From Eutreptiella sp. 'Long Island Sound 2002' (taxonomy: Eukaryota; Euglenozoa; Euglenophyceae; Eutreptiales; Eutreptiaceae), in contig OZ038384.1 in NCBI GenBank assembly GCA_964036045.1, forward strand, positions 45,776,851 through 45,840,850: 64,000 nucleotides of DNA. Direction: 5' to 3'. Positions 29,161-40,576 of this stretch are shown piece after piece (the first letter of the stretch is position 1; each line of letters starts with the position of its first letter). A program made the position numbers and the translations under genes. The notes beneath the pieces were generated by a model, which worked only from the letters and a program-made list of their open reading frames with translations, had not been told where the DNA came from and did not search any database.

Positions 29161-31860
29161 ACTGATTCACAGCAAAATGCGGCAGCACACTGCCCCGCCA
29201 GAGGGGTTCCAATATGGCAAACCAACAGCAAAATGATGACGCGCACCCAGAAGAGAGGGGGTGTTGTTATGTTGTGAACCATGTGTGTTCCAACCGCCCG
29301 CTTTTTGGAGAGAACACCCGGAAGCACCAACTGGTACACTTGATCAGCCTTTATGGCAAACACCTCGGAGATGAGGAGATGAGGTCTTTGATTAGGTTGT
29401 GCTGCATTCTCTGACCTTCAGCTCGAATCCTGTGCCCATTCCGACTTGTTGCTCTTATCATGTTTGGACACGCTTGCTGGAGTCCAACTGTGAAACAAAT
29501 CTTGCCGGGTTTTGACAAGCTCACCACCCCTTTGGGGTATGGGACCACGATGTGATGTTCTCCTACCTCAGAATATTGTTTGCGGCTATAAGTGAAAGTC
29601 GATCTCCTCCGCCCTTAGCCCCCTGCTGACCCATCTCTATTCTCATTGCATAATGTTCTATGCCTGCACACAATGCCGCAGCCTCCCGCTTGTGCCTATG
29701 GCATCCATGGCAGATGGCAGAGGGATGCACTTAGCAATGAGTCCCATGTTTGGAGTCCCATGTTTCGGGCAAAAAGGAGACCGGACGCGCAGATTTAGTG
29801 CGTGTCCTGAAAGTGTTTCCCATATCTCTTGGCCTCATTCGGTTTGTGCCAACTCGGTGGGTTTTGGCATTTTCACCGGTTTTCTGCACTTTTTGCCCAA
29901 TGCGCCACAATATTGTTCCTTTGGGGGGGGTATATGTATACTTTTTGAAATCTGTACGAAAAGGCCGTTTCAGAAATATAGGGTTAGGGGGGGGTAGGTG
30001 TTCACATTTTTGAGCACAGAGCCAGAAATTGAACGATGCTCATGACGGAGCAATGCACAGGGGCCCACTGATTGTTCTGAATTCGAATCGTCACCATTGT
30101 TGTCCCTCTCCACAAGGGCTGCCACTGCCACTGTGCATGCTTGATATTTTTTCCAAATCAACATCAATGCACGTGGCCAAGAACTCATGCTGTGAAGCCT
30201 TCGTGGGGTGAACTTTCCGATTCCAAAATTGACTTGCAAAAGCAGTGACCTCTGCAGTGGACAGAATCTGGTGTTCCTGGTGGGTGCATGCAGGTTGCTG
30301 CGAACCCGCTGTACGCAGCCTTTCTGCTGGGCGGGGAGAAGTCCGCCGAGTAACCTGCACCCAGTTTGCACCCCCAGAGCGTGCCCGTTTGCGCACCAAA
30401 GGTTTCTGTGGTACATCAGGGGCAGCAACAGCAGGTGGTTTGATTTTATATGCGGACATGGCAGCAAGCAACACATGCATCGTCCAAAAGGAACGAAAAT
30501 ACCAAACATGTTGTCAGTACAGCATGCAGACCCAGGGTGTTCCAAATAGCCCTTTTTAAAGGGCTTTCCGAAAATACCCCACATACCCCTACCTACGGGA
30601 CACTCAGTGGGCGCAAATGAGGGAGCAATGGCACCGAATCTTGAAAACCCAGGGAGTTGGCACAATTGTCAACGATGCCGAGAGATATATCCCAGTGTAT
30701 CCCCCCCTCCCCCTCCCGTGCACCCCAGTGTATCCCGAGGCACCACTCCATTTCTCCCAGTCCTCCCATTTTCCTCATCATTTGGTCCTTTCAAATCACT
30801 GCAGGTTGAAGCTTTTGCAGTCCAGTTCTCAATCACACACGCACGCTCTCAAGCCATTGTGTCTCTACCTGCACAATTTTGTGTATCACATTTCCAATTC
30901 TACCCTTGGTTAGAAAATGCACCCCCTAAACCCCCCACATCTCCCACCCCAATTTCCCACACACACCACAATTTCCCATGCACTGACACACCAACTGAAA
31001 CTCTGGTATGCAGGCATGGCCCTCGCAGTTCTCACCTGCCCTCACAATCCCTTCTTGCCTTCACAACCTTCTACCTCATGGCTGTGGGAATCTCTGCAAC
31101 CCTTTTCTCAGATGGGTGTGTACTGGTTGACAATGTAAGGCCCAGTGATGGTGCTTCATGTCTCACCATATGTCCTGTGCTGCAGCAATGTGTGTTGTAT
31201 GCGGAGCCTGTGGCCGTGGGCGACAAGCCCTCTACCAAAGCTCTGTCAAAGCTCCCAGTGTTACCAATAACTATCCAGAAGTCTCCATGAATTAACAGCA
31301 GCCATCCAAAATTCCCAGGAAACAACAGCAACCATTCAGGAACCAACATCCATTGTTGGTTGCCTCCTTGTACTCTATTGGGGGTGGCAGATTTTTTTTT
31401 CATGGGTGGAATCAGACATTTTTCTGCAGAACGCTGCACTGTGCTCGCACCATACGACGCTCTCTCGACTCGCTGGCGCCTGTGCCACCTTCACAGGCCT
31501 CTTCACCCCCCTCACCGCGCTCACAATGATCTGCCTCACGTCTACCATCCTCACAATGGTTTATCATCCTCACAGCGCTCTACCACGTTCACAGCAATGC
31601 AGTCCTCACAGCCTGTGCCACCCTCACTCCCTGACGATGCTCTACCACGCTCACTGGCGTCCTCACAGCCCTCTACCACCCTCACAAGCCTGGCAACCCC
31701 CATAATGCTCTCCTACTCACAACCCCTGTCTCACACTTGCCACCCTCATCTGCTTGCACCACGTTCACAACACTCCCCACCCTTCCATCGCCTTCAACCC
31801 TCACACAACTTTCTACCACTCCCACAACGCCGTGGACCATGTAATTCTTGTTGTTGACAG
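29161..31860. other. Intron 5
   Basis: Several ORFs (29,653-29,997 plus; 30,665-29,970 minus; 30,607-31,290 plus) have no domain. From about 31,480 to 31,800 the DNA is a degenerate CCCTCACAA/TCTACCAC array, making all frames Pro/Ser/Thr-rich. The stretch ends in TTGTTGTTGACAG, a good acceptor. Confidence 0.45.
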
Positions 31861-31979
31861 GCGGAAACTGAAGGGGATGCCACTGCATGGCGTGCTCTGG
31901 AGATGGACATGGGCACTACTGCAGAGCTGTCGCTGGAACATACTCGGTTGTTGTGCGCATTCGCGGCCAGGCACCAGCG
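31861..31979 (+). CDS. Coiled-coil gene, exon 6 (39 codons plus 2 bases)
   Basis: Acceptor GTTGACAG ends at 31,860 and donor CAGCG-GTGGAAG follows 31,979. It starts in phase 0, as required by exon 5, and ends two bases into a codon, as required by exon 7. It encodes AETEGDATAWRALEMDMGTT and AELSLEHTRLLCAFAARHQR, helical but less regular than exons 1-5. A CATGCCGCAGCATGC palindromic repeat directly follows in the intron. Confidence 0.6.
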
Positions 31980-33009
31980 GTGGAAGCATGCCGCAGCATG
32001 CCGCAGCACCTGTTTTTGGGGCCTGTTGGTGGGGTTTTTCAAGCATGCTGCAGCATGCTGCAGCACACTGAAAATTGGGTTGCGATTTATTGGGGAAAAA
32101 TATCGGGCCAAAATAGCAAGGCCCTTCCCTGAGCGGTCGGTTGTCAGAGATGGCCAGTGCTCTAGTGATTACATGGTGCATCTGTGATTGAGAGGTCTCA
32201 GGTTAAGTTCCTGGGATTGGTAATCTTGGGCAACCCAGGCAAGTACAGGGGCACATAGTCGAACCTGTTTTTTTTTTTTTGCTGTGCTGTGCTTTGATAG
32301 ATCATTGTTTTCTTCACTTTGTCTTCTGATGTCTACTGTTGAGCCCAGAAGGTTGACAATTTATGCAAAAAGGAGTAGCAACATGACCACCCATGAAATG
32401 ATTCTGTTGTGTTCATCTTTGCAGGGTGTCAGGAGATGCATTCCTTTGTGTTTGGTTCTGGGTTGCCACTTTTGTAGATTTTGGAAAATTTGGGTACCCC
32501 CCACCTACAGCTTGAAGCATGCCGCAGCACAGCAAAATTTGTCTTGGGCATCGGTGTTGCCTGGTCACAGCCCAGGGCAAAACCTGCGTGCGCATCAAGG
32601 GACCAGGGTAAGGTTGGCGTGTGCATGGGGCAAGGTTTCATGGAGCACTTAGCAGGATTGCTCGAAGTACATGGGCAACCCTGAAGTTATGCACCCATAA
32701 ATCCACCGTCATGGGCCCATGGCCTCATACTAATGCCCGCGGTTGCTTAATAAAGGGAACTTGACTAGGGCAACTGTGGGCATATGATAGAGCTACAATT
32801 TGACACAGTGATGTATGTGTAATGATGTCATGTAAGTGGATTTGTTGTGCACAGGTGCGGTGTACACAAGGGGCCAGAGCGTGCCCCCCGCCCCTTCCCA
32901 CAGGAAGAGTCTGACCTCGCCTTAGTTCACCCCCTCTCCGCCCCTCCCCGTCCGGAAAGGTAGTGCGACAGGGGTGCCGATAAGGACTGTCGTATGAGCA
33001 CAGTGCCAT
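31980..33009. other. Intron 6, first part
   Basis: GCATGC/TGCAGCATGC repeats lie at 31,985-32,060 and again near 32,517. GAGAGGTCTCAGGTTAAGTTCC near 32,190-32,211 is weakly B-box-like, and a T run follows at 32,269-32,280; this could be an old Pol III unit but I do not annotate it as one. No gene. Confidence 0.4.
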
Positions 33010-33480
33010 GAATTGAAGGAACCCTCTTTGTGTGGGCCTCTTTGTGTGGGGCAGTGCAACAGGTTGGAGGCAACCTCTTCATTGCCCACATGATGCATGG
33101 TGTATGCAGATGGTGTACGTGGTTGCACTGTACGGTGTGTGTGGTGTTGCGGATGTGCTGTATGGTTTGGTGTATGGGGATGAGGTGTATTGGGGTGGAT
33201 GGTGTGTGGCGTATGCAGATGGTGTGTGGGGTTGTGCGGTATGCTACGTTGCGTACGGGGATGAGGTGTGTTGAGATGTGGTGTATCAGGATGATGCATG
33301 TGAACGTGGCGCATGGAGATGAGGCATGTGTACTCGGTGTATGGGGAGATTTGTATGGGGATGAGCTGCATGGTGTATGGTGTATGCGGATAGTGTATGG
33401 GGTTGTGCTGTATGGTGTTTGGCGAATGGGGATGGGGTGCATGAGGATTGGGCTATGGGTTGGAGTACAGCCCCCCATAT
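33010..33480 (+). repeat. GT-rich minisatellite in intron 6
   Basis: Degenerate units around GTGTATGGGGATGAGGTGTA repeat with spacing of roughly 25-30 bp to about 33,470. The minus strand reads as an endless His/Pro/Thr-rich frame (33,829-32,927), an artefact of the repeat. Confidence 0.7.
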
Positions 33481-33580
33481 CCATTGCCCACAGGGTCAGC
33501 GACCTCTGTCCATCACCACATGAAACCCCTAATGTCGATGGAGTTAGCCGTTCCCGAAGGGGATCGCGTTGCACGGACAG

Positions 33581-33758
33581 CTCTCTAGACAAAGCGAAAG
33601 CGCTGCGTGCGCGGTGGGAGGAGGACAAAAACCAGAAAGTGAAGGCGGCAGTGCAGGAGGGCGAGCGGAAGCTGAAGGAGGCAGTGCAGAAGGCGAAGGA
33701 AGAGGCGTGGACCGAATGGGAAAAGCAGAAGGGGGAGACATGGGAACAGCAGAAGCAG
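33581..33758 (+). CDS. Coiled-coil gene, exon 7 (1 base plus 59 codons)
   Basis: Acceptor CACGGACAG ends at 33,580; donor CAG-GTGTCG follows 33,758. One base completes the codon left open by exon 6, then the frame reads SLDKAKALRARWEEDKNQK, KAAVQEGERKLKEAVQKAKEE and WEKQKGETWEQQKQ. It is strongly charged, rich in Trp and Lys/Glu pairs and certainly helical. The upstream frame (33,030 onward) is a repeat artefact and not part of the gene. Confidence 0.75.
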
Positions 33759-34055
33759 GTGTCGATTGCCTGCAGTACGACGGGGACCGTGCCAAAATCT
33801 TTTGCAGAGTGCATCCAGCCCCGTCGCACCCCTGCATCGGCCTGTCTCTTCTGAGCCCCAGTAGTCTTCCTTGCTGGTGTTGCTGTTGCTCCTGCTCAGT
33901 CAACGATGGTGACATTTGCGTTCTACGGCTCCCTTCCGCTCCCGCCCACTGCCGCCCCACCCACTGTTGCCCCACCCTCGCTTTGATCCGGGGGTCCCTC
34001 GCTTTGACCCTCCCTGGTATTTGGAGTGCCTGTGACGCGTTGCTTGCTGTTGCAG
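33759..34055. other. Short intron 7
   Basis: CCCGCCCACTGCCGCCCCACCCACTG repeats near 33,940-33,975. No other feature. Confidence 0.4.
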
Positions 34056-34151
34056 ACTGGGTCAGAATATGCCGTGCTTGAACGGTGTGTGTGGTATAAG
34101 TACCAGCGCTGGTGGGATGCGAACAAGGCCCCCGCAGCCCTCCGAAAGGGG
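34056..34151 (+). CDS. Coiled-coil gene, exon 8a (32 codons, boundary tentative)
   Basis: Acceptor TGCTGTTGCAG ends at 34,055. It reads TGSEYAVLERCVWYKYQRWW, then DANKAPAALRKG. A GT at 34,152 gives phase 0 at both ends and matches its neighbours, but it is weak (GGG-GTGGGG), and a better-looking GTATAAGT inside would break the frame. The YQRWW end resembles HQR|W at the end of exon 6. It may be optional. Confidence 0.4.
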
Positions 34152-34867
34152 GTGGGGTCATGCGCAGCACATGCAGAACGCAAGTCCCCGGGGCACCTGG
34201 CGTGCGCACCGTGCAGGATTCACACTGCTGAGGGCAGTCTTGGGGAATGCCGTGTGTTTGCGGCGGACCTTAGGCTTAGCGGCTGGAGAGCACAGCCAGA
34301 CATTCTTGTGGCTGCAGGATCCCCAGGCATGCGACATCTCCAGAGTATCGGGCGCTCTTGCCCGACTGTCCCCGGCGTCAGTGAGCAGGTGTCATTGTGC
34401 CCCTCGCACTTGCAGCATCGCGGTTCCAGTACTCCAAGACTCCGACTGCCATTTCCCATCTTTTTAACTCCATTTTGGATACATTGCCTTTTCAGTGGGT
34501 TCTATACCGCATGCCGCGTGCAGTTTTGTATGTGTGGGGGGAAGGGGGCACATCTGCGGAGGATGTCACCATGCCCCAACTGCCCACCCACTCTTTTCGC
34601 CGGCCTGAGGCATGCCCCCCCCCCCCCCCCTGCCCTTTTTTCCGAGTTGGTAGTTGCTTCCTCTGGCTGAGTTGACCACGTCTGCCTTGAAGCAAAAGGA
34701 GGCAGCTTTGCCTGTGCCCCTCATTTCACGCCCTCCCCTCCCCAAGACTGGAGGAAAAGAGGAAGTGGCGATTTGCCATTTACATGCACAATTGCCAACC
34801 CCGGTTACCTGCACAGACCCGAGCCCCCCAAACCCCAATGCACGCTAGCCTGATCCCATTTCTGCAG
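34152..34867. other. Intron between exons 8a and 8b
   Basis: A 15-base C run lies at 34,616-34,630. Open frames through it are Pro-rich. The intron ends in CCATTTCTGCAG. Confidence 0.4.
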
Positions 34868-34999
34868 AAAGAGATGCAGAATCTATTTGAGGCCCTGCAG
34901 AAGGACAAAGCGCAGTGGCATAAGCAGGTCCATGCACAGAAGGAGGAGCTGCACCGTGAAGAAGCCCATTTGCAGAAGGAGAAGGCAGAGTGGCTTCAG
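34868..34999 (+). CDS. Coiled-coil gene, exon 8b (44 codons)
   Basis: Acceptor TTTCTGCAG ends at 34,867 and donor CAG-GTCTAG follows 34,999; phase 0 at both ends. It reads KEMQNLFEALQKDKAQWHKQ, AQKEELHREEAHLQKEKAEWLQ. The heptad pattern and repeated Trp positions continue the style of exon 7. The next exon I can find is about 25 kb downstream. Confidence 0.7.
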
Positions 35000-36380
35000 G
35001 TCTAGCTGGTTGTGATTGAGCCTTCCTTCGGCCCAGATATCCTTCCTGAAGGCAGACTGCAGTCCCCAGTACCACCCCTTCCCCCGTCCCATGTCTGTTG
35101 TAGAATCTCTTCTGTTGCTACAATGGGGCAGAGCCCTGCAGTACAACATTGCACATGGGGGTGCTTACTGTGTGGCCTGTCAGAAGAGTGACTTACCAGC
35201 ATTAGGACTGTAGCTTCTTTTGGGACTTTCACGCTGAAATTTGTATTCTATATGGGTCACTATGTCACCAATAGTGGTTGTCGTTGAATGTTGCCTTTGG
35301 ACACTTCACAAGAACATTTGCAACTGAAGCTCGTTGTTGTGGGGCCAAGGGGGCCACATGCCCTGGTTGTGTGTTCTTGCCATCTGGAATGTGTGTAGGG
35401 CAATTTACGATAGACATTGCTGTAGGGACGAGACACACTCTCCCCTCATCTTTTCCAACACCGACTATACCATATGCTCTGGCATGGTCCCTGACAGTCG
35501 CCATATATCATGGCATATCCAGCTTGATGCTCCAGGTTAGGTTGCCACACTGGCTGAAATTTGGCGCCTACACGGGATTTGGGTGCCTGGTCCATGGTAT
35601 GTTTGGCAAGGCAACCACCCAGAACGCCGGGCTAGCTACGTGTTGGCCCCCAATCGGCCTTGGCCTGCCCGGCTAGGTGCCCAACCCAATCAATTTGCAT
35701 TCCGGCTAGCAAAGTGCCTGGCATACGGCCCTAGCTTTTAGCCTCTAGGTCTTGGGCAACTACATTCGATGCCTCTACATGGCATATGCCCTCCAAGGGT
35801 GAGAGAGCACTGGCCAAATGCCCTCCCTCATGCCTCCATGTTCCCAAGCATTTTGCATGTTACATCCCAAGCAAAGTCGTCGGCCAAAGTGCCATGCCAT
35901 GCTTAACGATCTAGCTACATAAAATGGGCCCACGCGATGGTTCCATGTTTTGTGTTGTATTACATTTCCCACATCTGTCGTGGTGAGTGCCCTCCGAAGT
36001 TCATCATGGCGGGAAGGACAAAATGGCAAGCATCACCGGTGCCGGCATGGGAGGAACACCAAGGGGCACTTGTGAGAAGGGGTACAGTTGTTCCACTCAC
36101 AGTTGCCAACAATACTTGTGCCCAGTGGCTTGAAGCAAGCAAAGTGGGCAATGTCCTCCTAAAAGCCCGTCCGAGTGCACCGACTCAAAAGGGCTAATCG
36201 GCACACTTGTTGAGCTTTTTTGGCAGCTCTCCCTATGCTAACCCATAGGCCCTCATAAGGATTTGTGAGTTGCCATGTAGCGCCAGCAGCATGTGCTCTG
36301 TGCTATGTGCTTTTGAGTCCAGTGGGCGCAGAAAGATGAATGGCGAGCAGTTAAAACATTCCACGCAACCAATATGATGG
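35000..36380. other. Start of the long intron; unassigned ORFs
   Basis: A plus frame 35,278-35,676 (NVAFGHFTRTFATEARCCG, then LPHWLKFGAYTGFGCLVHG) is protein-like but unassigned. Below it GGC/AAACTGGCATAT/GCC words recur (35,690-35,790). No firm gene. Confidence 0.35.
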
Positions 36381-38640
36381 GTGTCCAATCAATGTGGGCC
36401 CGGCCGGTTGATGGGTGTGCAAGTCAAATACCGAGATAGGCCAAACCATTTTCCGGCTCATCACCGGCCGCCTTGTCTAGGCGGTCCGCCAACCCAAATG
36501 CCCGCTCAAGCACTTCTGTTTAATGATATCCGGCACATGTGTCATCGGACATGTGACGTGAAGCTTAGAGTTGAGCGGCACCGCAAGCAACTACATAATT
36601 GTCAGGAGCTGGTACCGTTCATTTCCAACCATTTGACCAACAAAGTCCAAGAGGCCATTGCCTAGATACAAGGCAGTGCTGTTGTATCCAACACCATGGT
36701 GTTGTGGCCGAAGATTGTGAGCCCACAACACTTTGAGATATTTCATTAAATTTTGGGGCTTGCCAAGACAACGTGAGTGCCCCCCCCCCCCCCCCTTCTT
36801 CCTTGCCCCCACAACAACCCCCAAACCCAAAAGCTCCCACATCTTGGCAAAAAAAAAGTTACTTCGGTTCCCCCGCCCGGCCAACACTTGCACACGCCAG
36901 AACTTCAACTGGACTGTGGACAACATCATGTGTAGCCCCTTGGGAAGGTCGGCCCTCTACTTCCAAACCCACCGTCCCAGTCATGTCCGAATGCAACCCA
37001 CCTTGAGCTTCCCCGTGCCCTTGATGTGCCAAGCCCACTTTCCCCTGGAGGTCAACCTCCAATGTAACTCATGGAGGTGCCAACGCAAAATGTCTCCGGG
37101 ACTTTCGTGCGTGGCCGTGAGGAGGTCGTCAAGGCACGGGGAGTTGGGTCCCGCCAGGAGCTCCTAGACAAAGGGCTAGTCTGTAAGACCCTTTGGTGCC
37201 CTAGCCGTCCCCATCCCCGCCACCACCCACTCTATTGCCCTACACCTTTGCACCCCCTCGGTCACCACCACAATCCCCCCCCCCCTCAGTCGTCCGAATC
37301 TCAGCCACCATAAAGCGAGGGTGCAAGCCGTGGGCTCACCCCCCGGTGGGGAACTAGAAACGGGGAGGGCGGCTTTTGCTGCCCCCCCCCCCCCCCCCTC
37401 CCCGTCTCGGGTATCATCGCCTTCCGCGGGACAAACCACCATCCCTCCCCCGGCCCCCTACCCTGTGCCCGGCTTACTCAACAGGTTTGGACCACAGACC
37501 ACATGTGGGAAGTAGGTGCCCCGACGGTACCCCGCACGAGTGCTTTCCCCCTCTCCCACGGAGGCGTGCCTTGGGAGGCCTTGGGGCCGGGTGGCACCCG
37601 TGGTGCACGGCACACACACACACACACACACCTACACCTACCCCCCGGAACCTCCCCCCCCCGAGGCTTCCAGGTTGGGGGCGGGAACCCCTAGCGCAAC
37701 AGCGGGGCTGCACAAGCGGCACCGGCTCATGTGCCGTGGCCTGCACGGGGGGAGGTGGGTGCCGGCAGCAACCCACTCACAAAGCCTGCTGCCGGGAATC
37801 CGTGGGCCAACGCCACACCTTGGCTTAATTAGCACCCAATCTTGGCACCCGGCGGTAGCCTAGGCATGAGCAGCCACCCCCCCCCCCCCCCTGCTGGTGT
37901 TGGAGCAGCCTTGTGCCGGCCACACATGGGGCCCATGGGCGCACCGGCACACATTGTGCAGCCTGTGATCAGAACTAGGTCACTAGGCCGAGGGGTTAAG
38001 CCCCTGGTATTGGGTCCCGGACAAGTGTAGCGCCTAGGTCGCAGACTAGCGTGGGACAAGTGACACCACGATTCCGGGTTAAAAGTCCGGGGAGCGGGGC
38101 GCGACAGGAGGACAGGTGAGAAAAGGGGGGCCGCCCCCTTTCGGCGGACGGTACATGTGGACCTCCCTTCCACGCAGCTTGTGGGTGGTGCCCCATGCCG
38201 GGCAGAGCCTCCCATGCTTGTGGGTGGTGCGCTATGCCAGGCGGAACCTTGCATCACCCAAAGGGCGACGGCCACTGGCAAAGCCACCAATACCCCGTCC
38301 TATGAGGTTGACTTCCAGGTAGACCTTGTTTGGAGTGGATAGCCTCTCCGCTTCCGTCTGCGGCCCATGGCCATTGTGCTCTTGGGTGACATGGGTGGCA
38401 TGGGTGACGTGTCCAACCTTTGTGAATTTTGGGCCGTTGTTTGGTGATCATTTGGTACGCACCTACCATCCATGCTAGCAGAGGATATAGTTGCTTTCCC
38501 CAGATCAAAATACCTATTGCTTACCAAAGGTTGCCCATTAATGCCTCCCTTTGGTGACTTCATCCGCATTCTCTAGGCTGTGTGCAACGTGCCTCAAGAC
38601 GTTGCAGATAGCAAGCCCTGACGGGCATACACTATAGGAG
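36381..38640. other. Unassigned repeat-rich DNA with C tracts
   Basis: ORF 36,381-36,665 (plus) ends RHRKQLHNCQELVPFISNHL and is the only protein-like frame. C runs lie at 36,780-36,794, 37,382-37,398 and 37,878-37,890, and a CA run at 37,614-37,630. GTGGGTGGTGCCCCATGCCG/GTGGGTGGTGCGCTATGCC (about 38,180 and 38,221) are tandem 41-bp copies. No gene is supportable. Confidence 0.4.
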
Positions 38641-39370
38641 GTGAAGTTCAATTATACGGGACCTAGGTTGTTCAAACCCCCAAAATCCCCGTCCCCGTCC
38701 ATAGGGCCACAAGAGAACAGGCCGTGCCACCCTGGCATCAAATGGGCAAAGCCATTGATGAATGCCGTGGTGCTGCCTAGGTTGGGTTTTCCGCCACCCA
38801 CCCATTTTGACACAATTGGAAACACCTCCATCACCACTAGCAATGGCCATACAAAGCTGCCGCCCACCTTGCTAACCCCCTTCACTCCGAATTCCTCGAG
38901 CAGCACCGCCCTACCCATGCTGCTCATGCGCTCCAGTTGGATGGTGCCCACGTCGTTGGAGGTTGCATAGAGCTGTTGAAAAAGTTGGTGGGTATTTTGG
39001 CTTCAACGTCAAAAGGAGTTGTCCGTGGCATTCGATGCATTGCGGAGGGAGCAACGCTTGCCATGCCCGTCACTCCCAACTCTAGCTTTTCATGTGGTCG
39101 GAGCAATGTTGTTTGCGGCAATCTCCAACTTCTGATGAAGGCCTTCCGGTGGTAGATCGGGTTGGAAATGGGCCCACGATGCCACTTGGTCTGTTTATTT
39201 GTGGAGAGGCTACTGAATTGCATCTATCTACTGCAAATTGTCGCTTTATGCACCGCCGCATTGTGCTGTCAAAGCGTCCATTGCCGCTCCTAAGCGTCCT
39301 CTTTTGCCGCAAAGAAGCCATTGAAATCCCGACACAAGGAAGCTGCGCCCGAGCTCTCATAGGGAGCGGC
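38641..39370 (-). pseudogene. Minus-strand broken ORF, unassigned
   Basis: Three minus frames follow one another: 39,360-39,082, 39,223-38,924 and 38,951-38,652. The last contains LERMSSMGRAVLLEEFGVKGV, FVWPLLVVMEVFPIVSKWVGGG and LMPGWHGLFSCGPMDGDGDF and looks like true protein. The middle frame has GVTGMASVAPSAMHRMPRTT. They may be pieces of one decayed gene or repeat. The family is not recognised. Confidence 0.3.
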
Positions 39371-40576
39371 TAGTTTCGGCAGCTTTTCGGCACATTCACC
39401 GCGAATACTTGGCCTCCGTGATTGGCAGCTGCAGGCAGCCGGACCGCAAATTCATTCAGGGCCCCGTCTATACACCACCACTCCTGAGGCCATGGCTAAG
39501 AGCACCTGCATTCCCTGCCAACCTCACGCCGTCAAAAGGCAGTTGTGTGGGTGCGGGAGTAACCAACCCGTCCCCCCCACACGGGGCCTTCAACTCGAAT
39601 AGAGCACTAGAAGAATTTACGGCCGGGAGTAGAGCCCTCTTCTGCATGCCCCTCATGTTCCTAGTTAGTGTGGAGTCGGCATGAATCCACTCTCCCATGC
39701 TCGTTTGCGAGCGACTCATGAAACCATGAGTCCAACCGAACCCTAGGGAGCTTCTAGAAACCAAATGGTGGTTTGATACGAACACGGTCTTTTTTATCAT
39801 TATTATCGAATTACGATGCATCTTCAATTAGAACATTTTTCAAACACCGTTAGAACACCCACTGTCTTTTCACTTCAAGTTTTTGTCTCTTCTTGATGCT
39901 CTAGTTACCTAGCTGATGTCCCTCACTGGTGCCATGGGTTTGCGGCATGGCCGTGTGGGAGAGTTGTTAGGGCGATGGGCCCTGTCGTCGTTGCGGCCAA
40001 AGCACTAATTTGCCATGGCTGAAGACATCATAGACCAAGCTGTGCACAAGGTGGTGCACAACGCTGCCGCAGAACTAGTATGCCCTTTTGCTTTTGACCC
40101 TCGAGGCGATGATGCAACAAGTGGGTAACATGCGGTCGCCAAAGAATGCCTTTCCACAAATCTTTTAGTTGAGCAGCCTACAGCAGATGTGGTGCTGGGC
40201 CACCATGACGCATTTGAACTTGGACTACTATGTGCAGTTGTTTTGCACCCGCCGCGCATTCCACTTGCCACCTTGGAGATGGATACCCCCACTTCCACTT
40301 GCAATCCCCGCGCCACAGGGGTGGCACGGCCCGCGGACTGGAGGATGTGGTACCCTTTGAAGCGGCTTGCCCAAATGTAGGATGTTGACAACAACTTCCT
40401 ATTGGTTTTCATCGTGAAGGAGAATGGCCACCCCGTGGCGGGGACTACGTGGAACTAGGTCACGATATCTCTGCTCAAATTAGGGTGGTTGGACCGTTCC
40501 CCGTGGGCATATGGGCATTGGGTCTGGCTAACGGCGATGACAAGCAAATGGTGACTCCGGGTATGCTATGGAAACA
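39371..40576. other. No firm gene
   Basis: Minus ORFs at 39,827-39,468 and 40,412-40,005 (VSISKVASGMRGGCK, SSPRGSKAKGHTSSAA) lack domains. A plus frame at 40,169-40,380 is the shadow of the latter. Nothing else is seen. Confidence 0.35.

Noticed and set aside
32128-32281. Possible tRNA-like unit with a weak B box and T run
   Set aside because: The B box lacks its key C (GGTTAAGTTCC), and no cloverleaf could be drawn.
33010-33829. Long minus frame (300 codons), His/Pro/Thr-rich, over exon 7 and the GT minisatellite
   Set aside because: It is open only because it reads through a tandem repeat, and its end overlaps the well-supported plus-strand exon 7.
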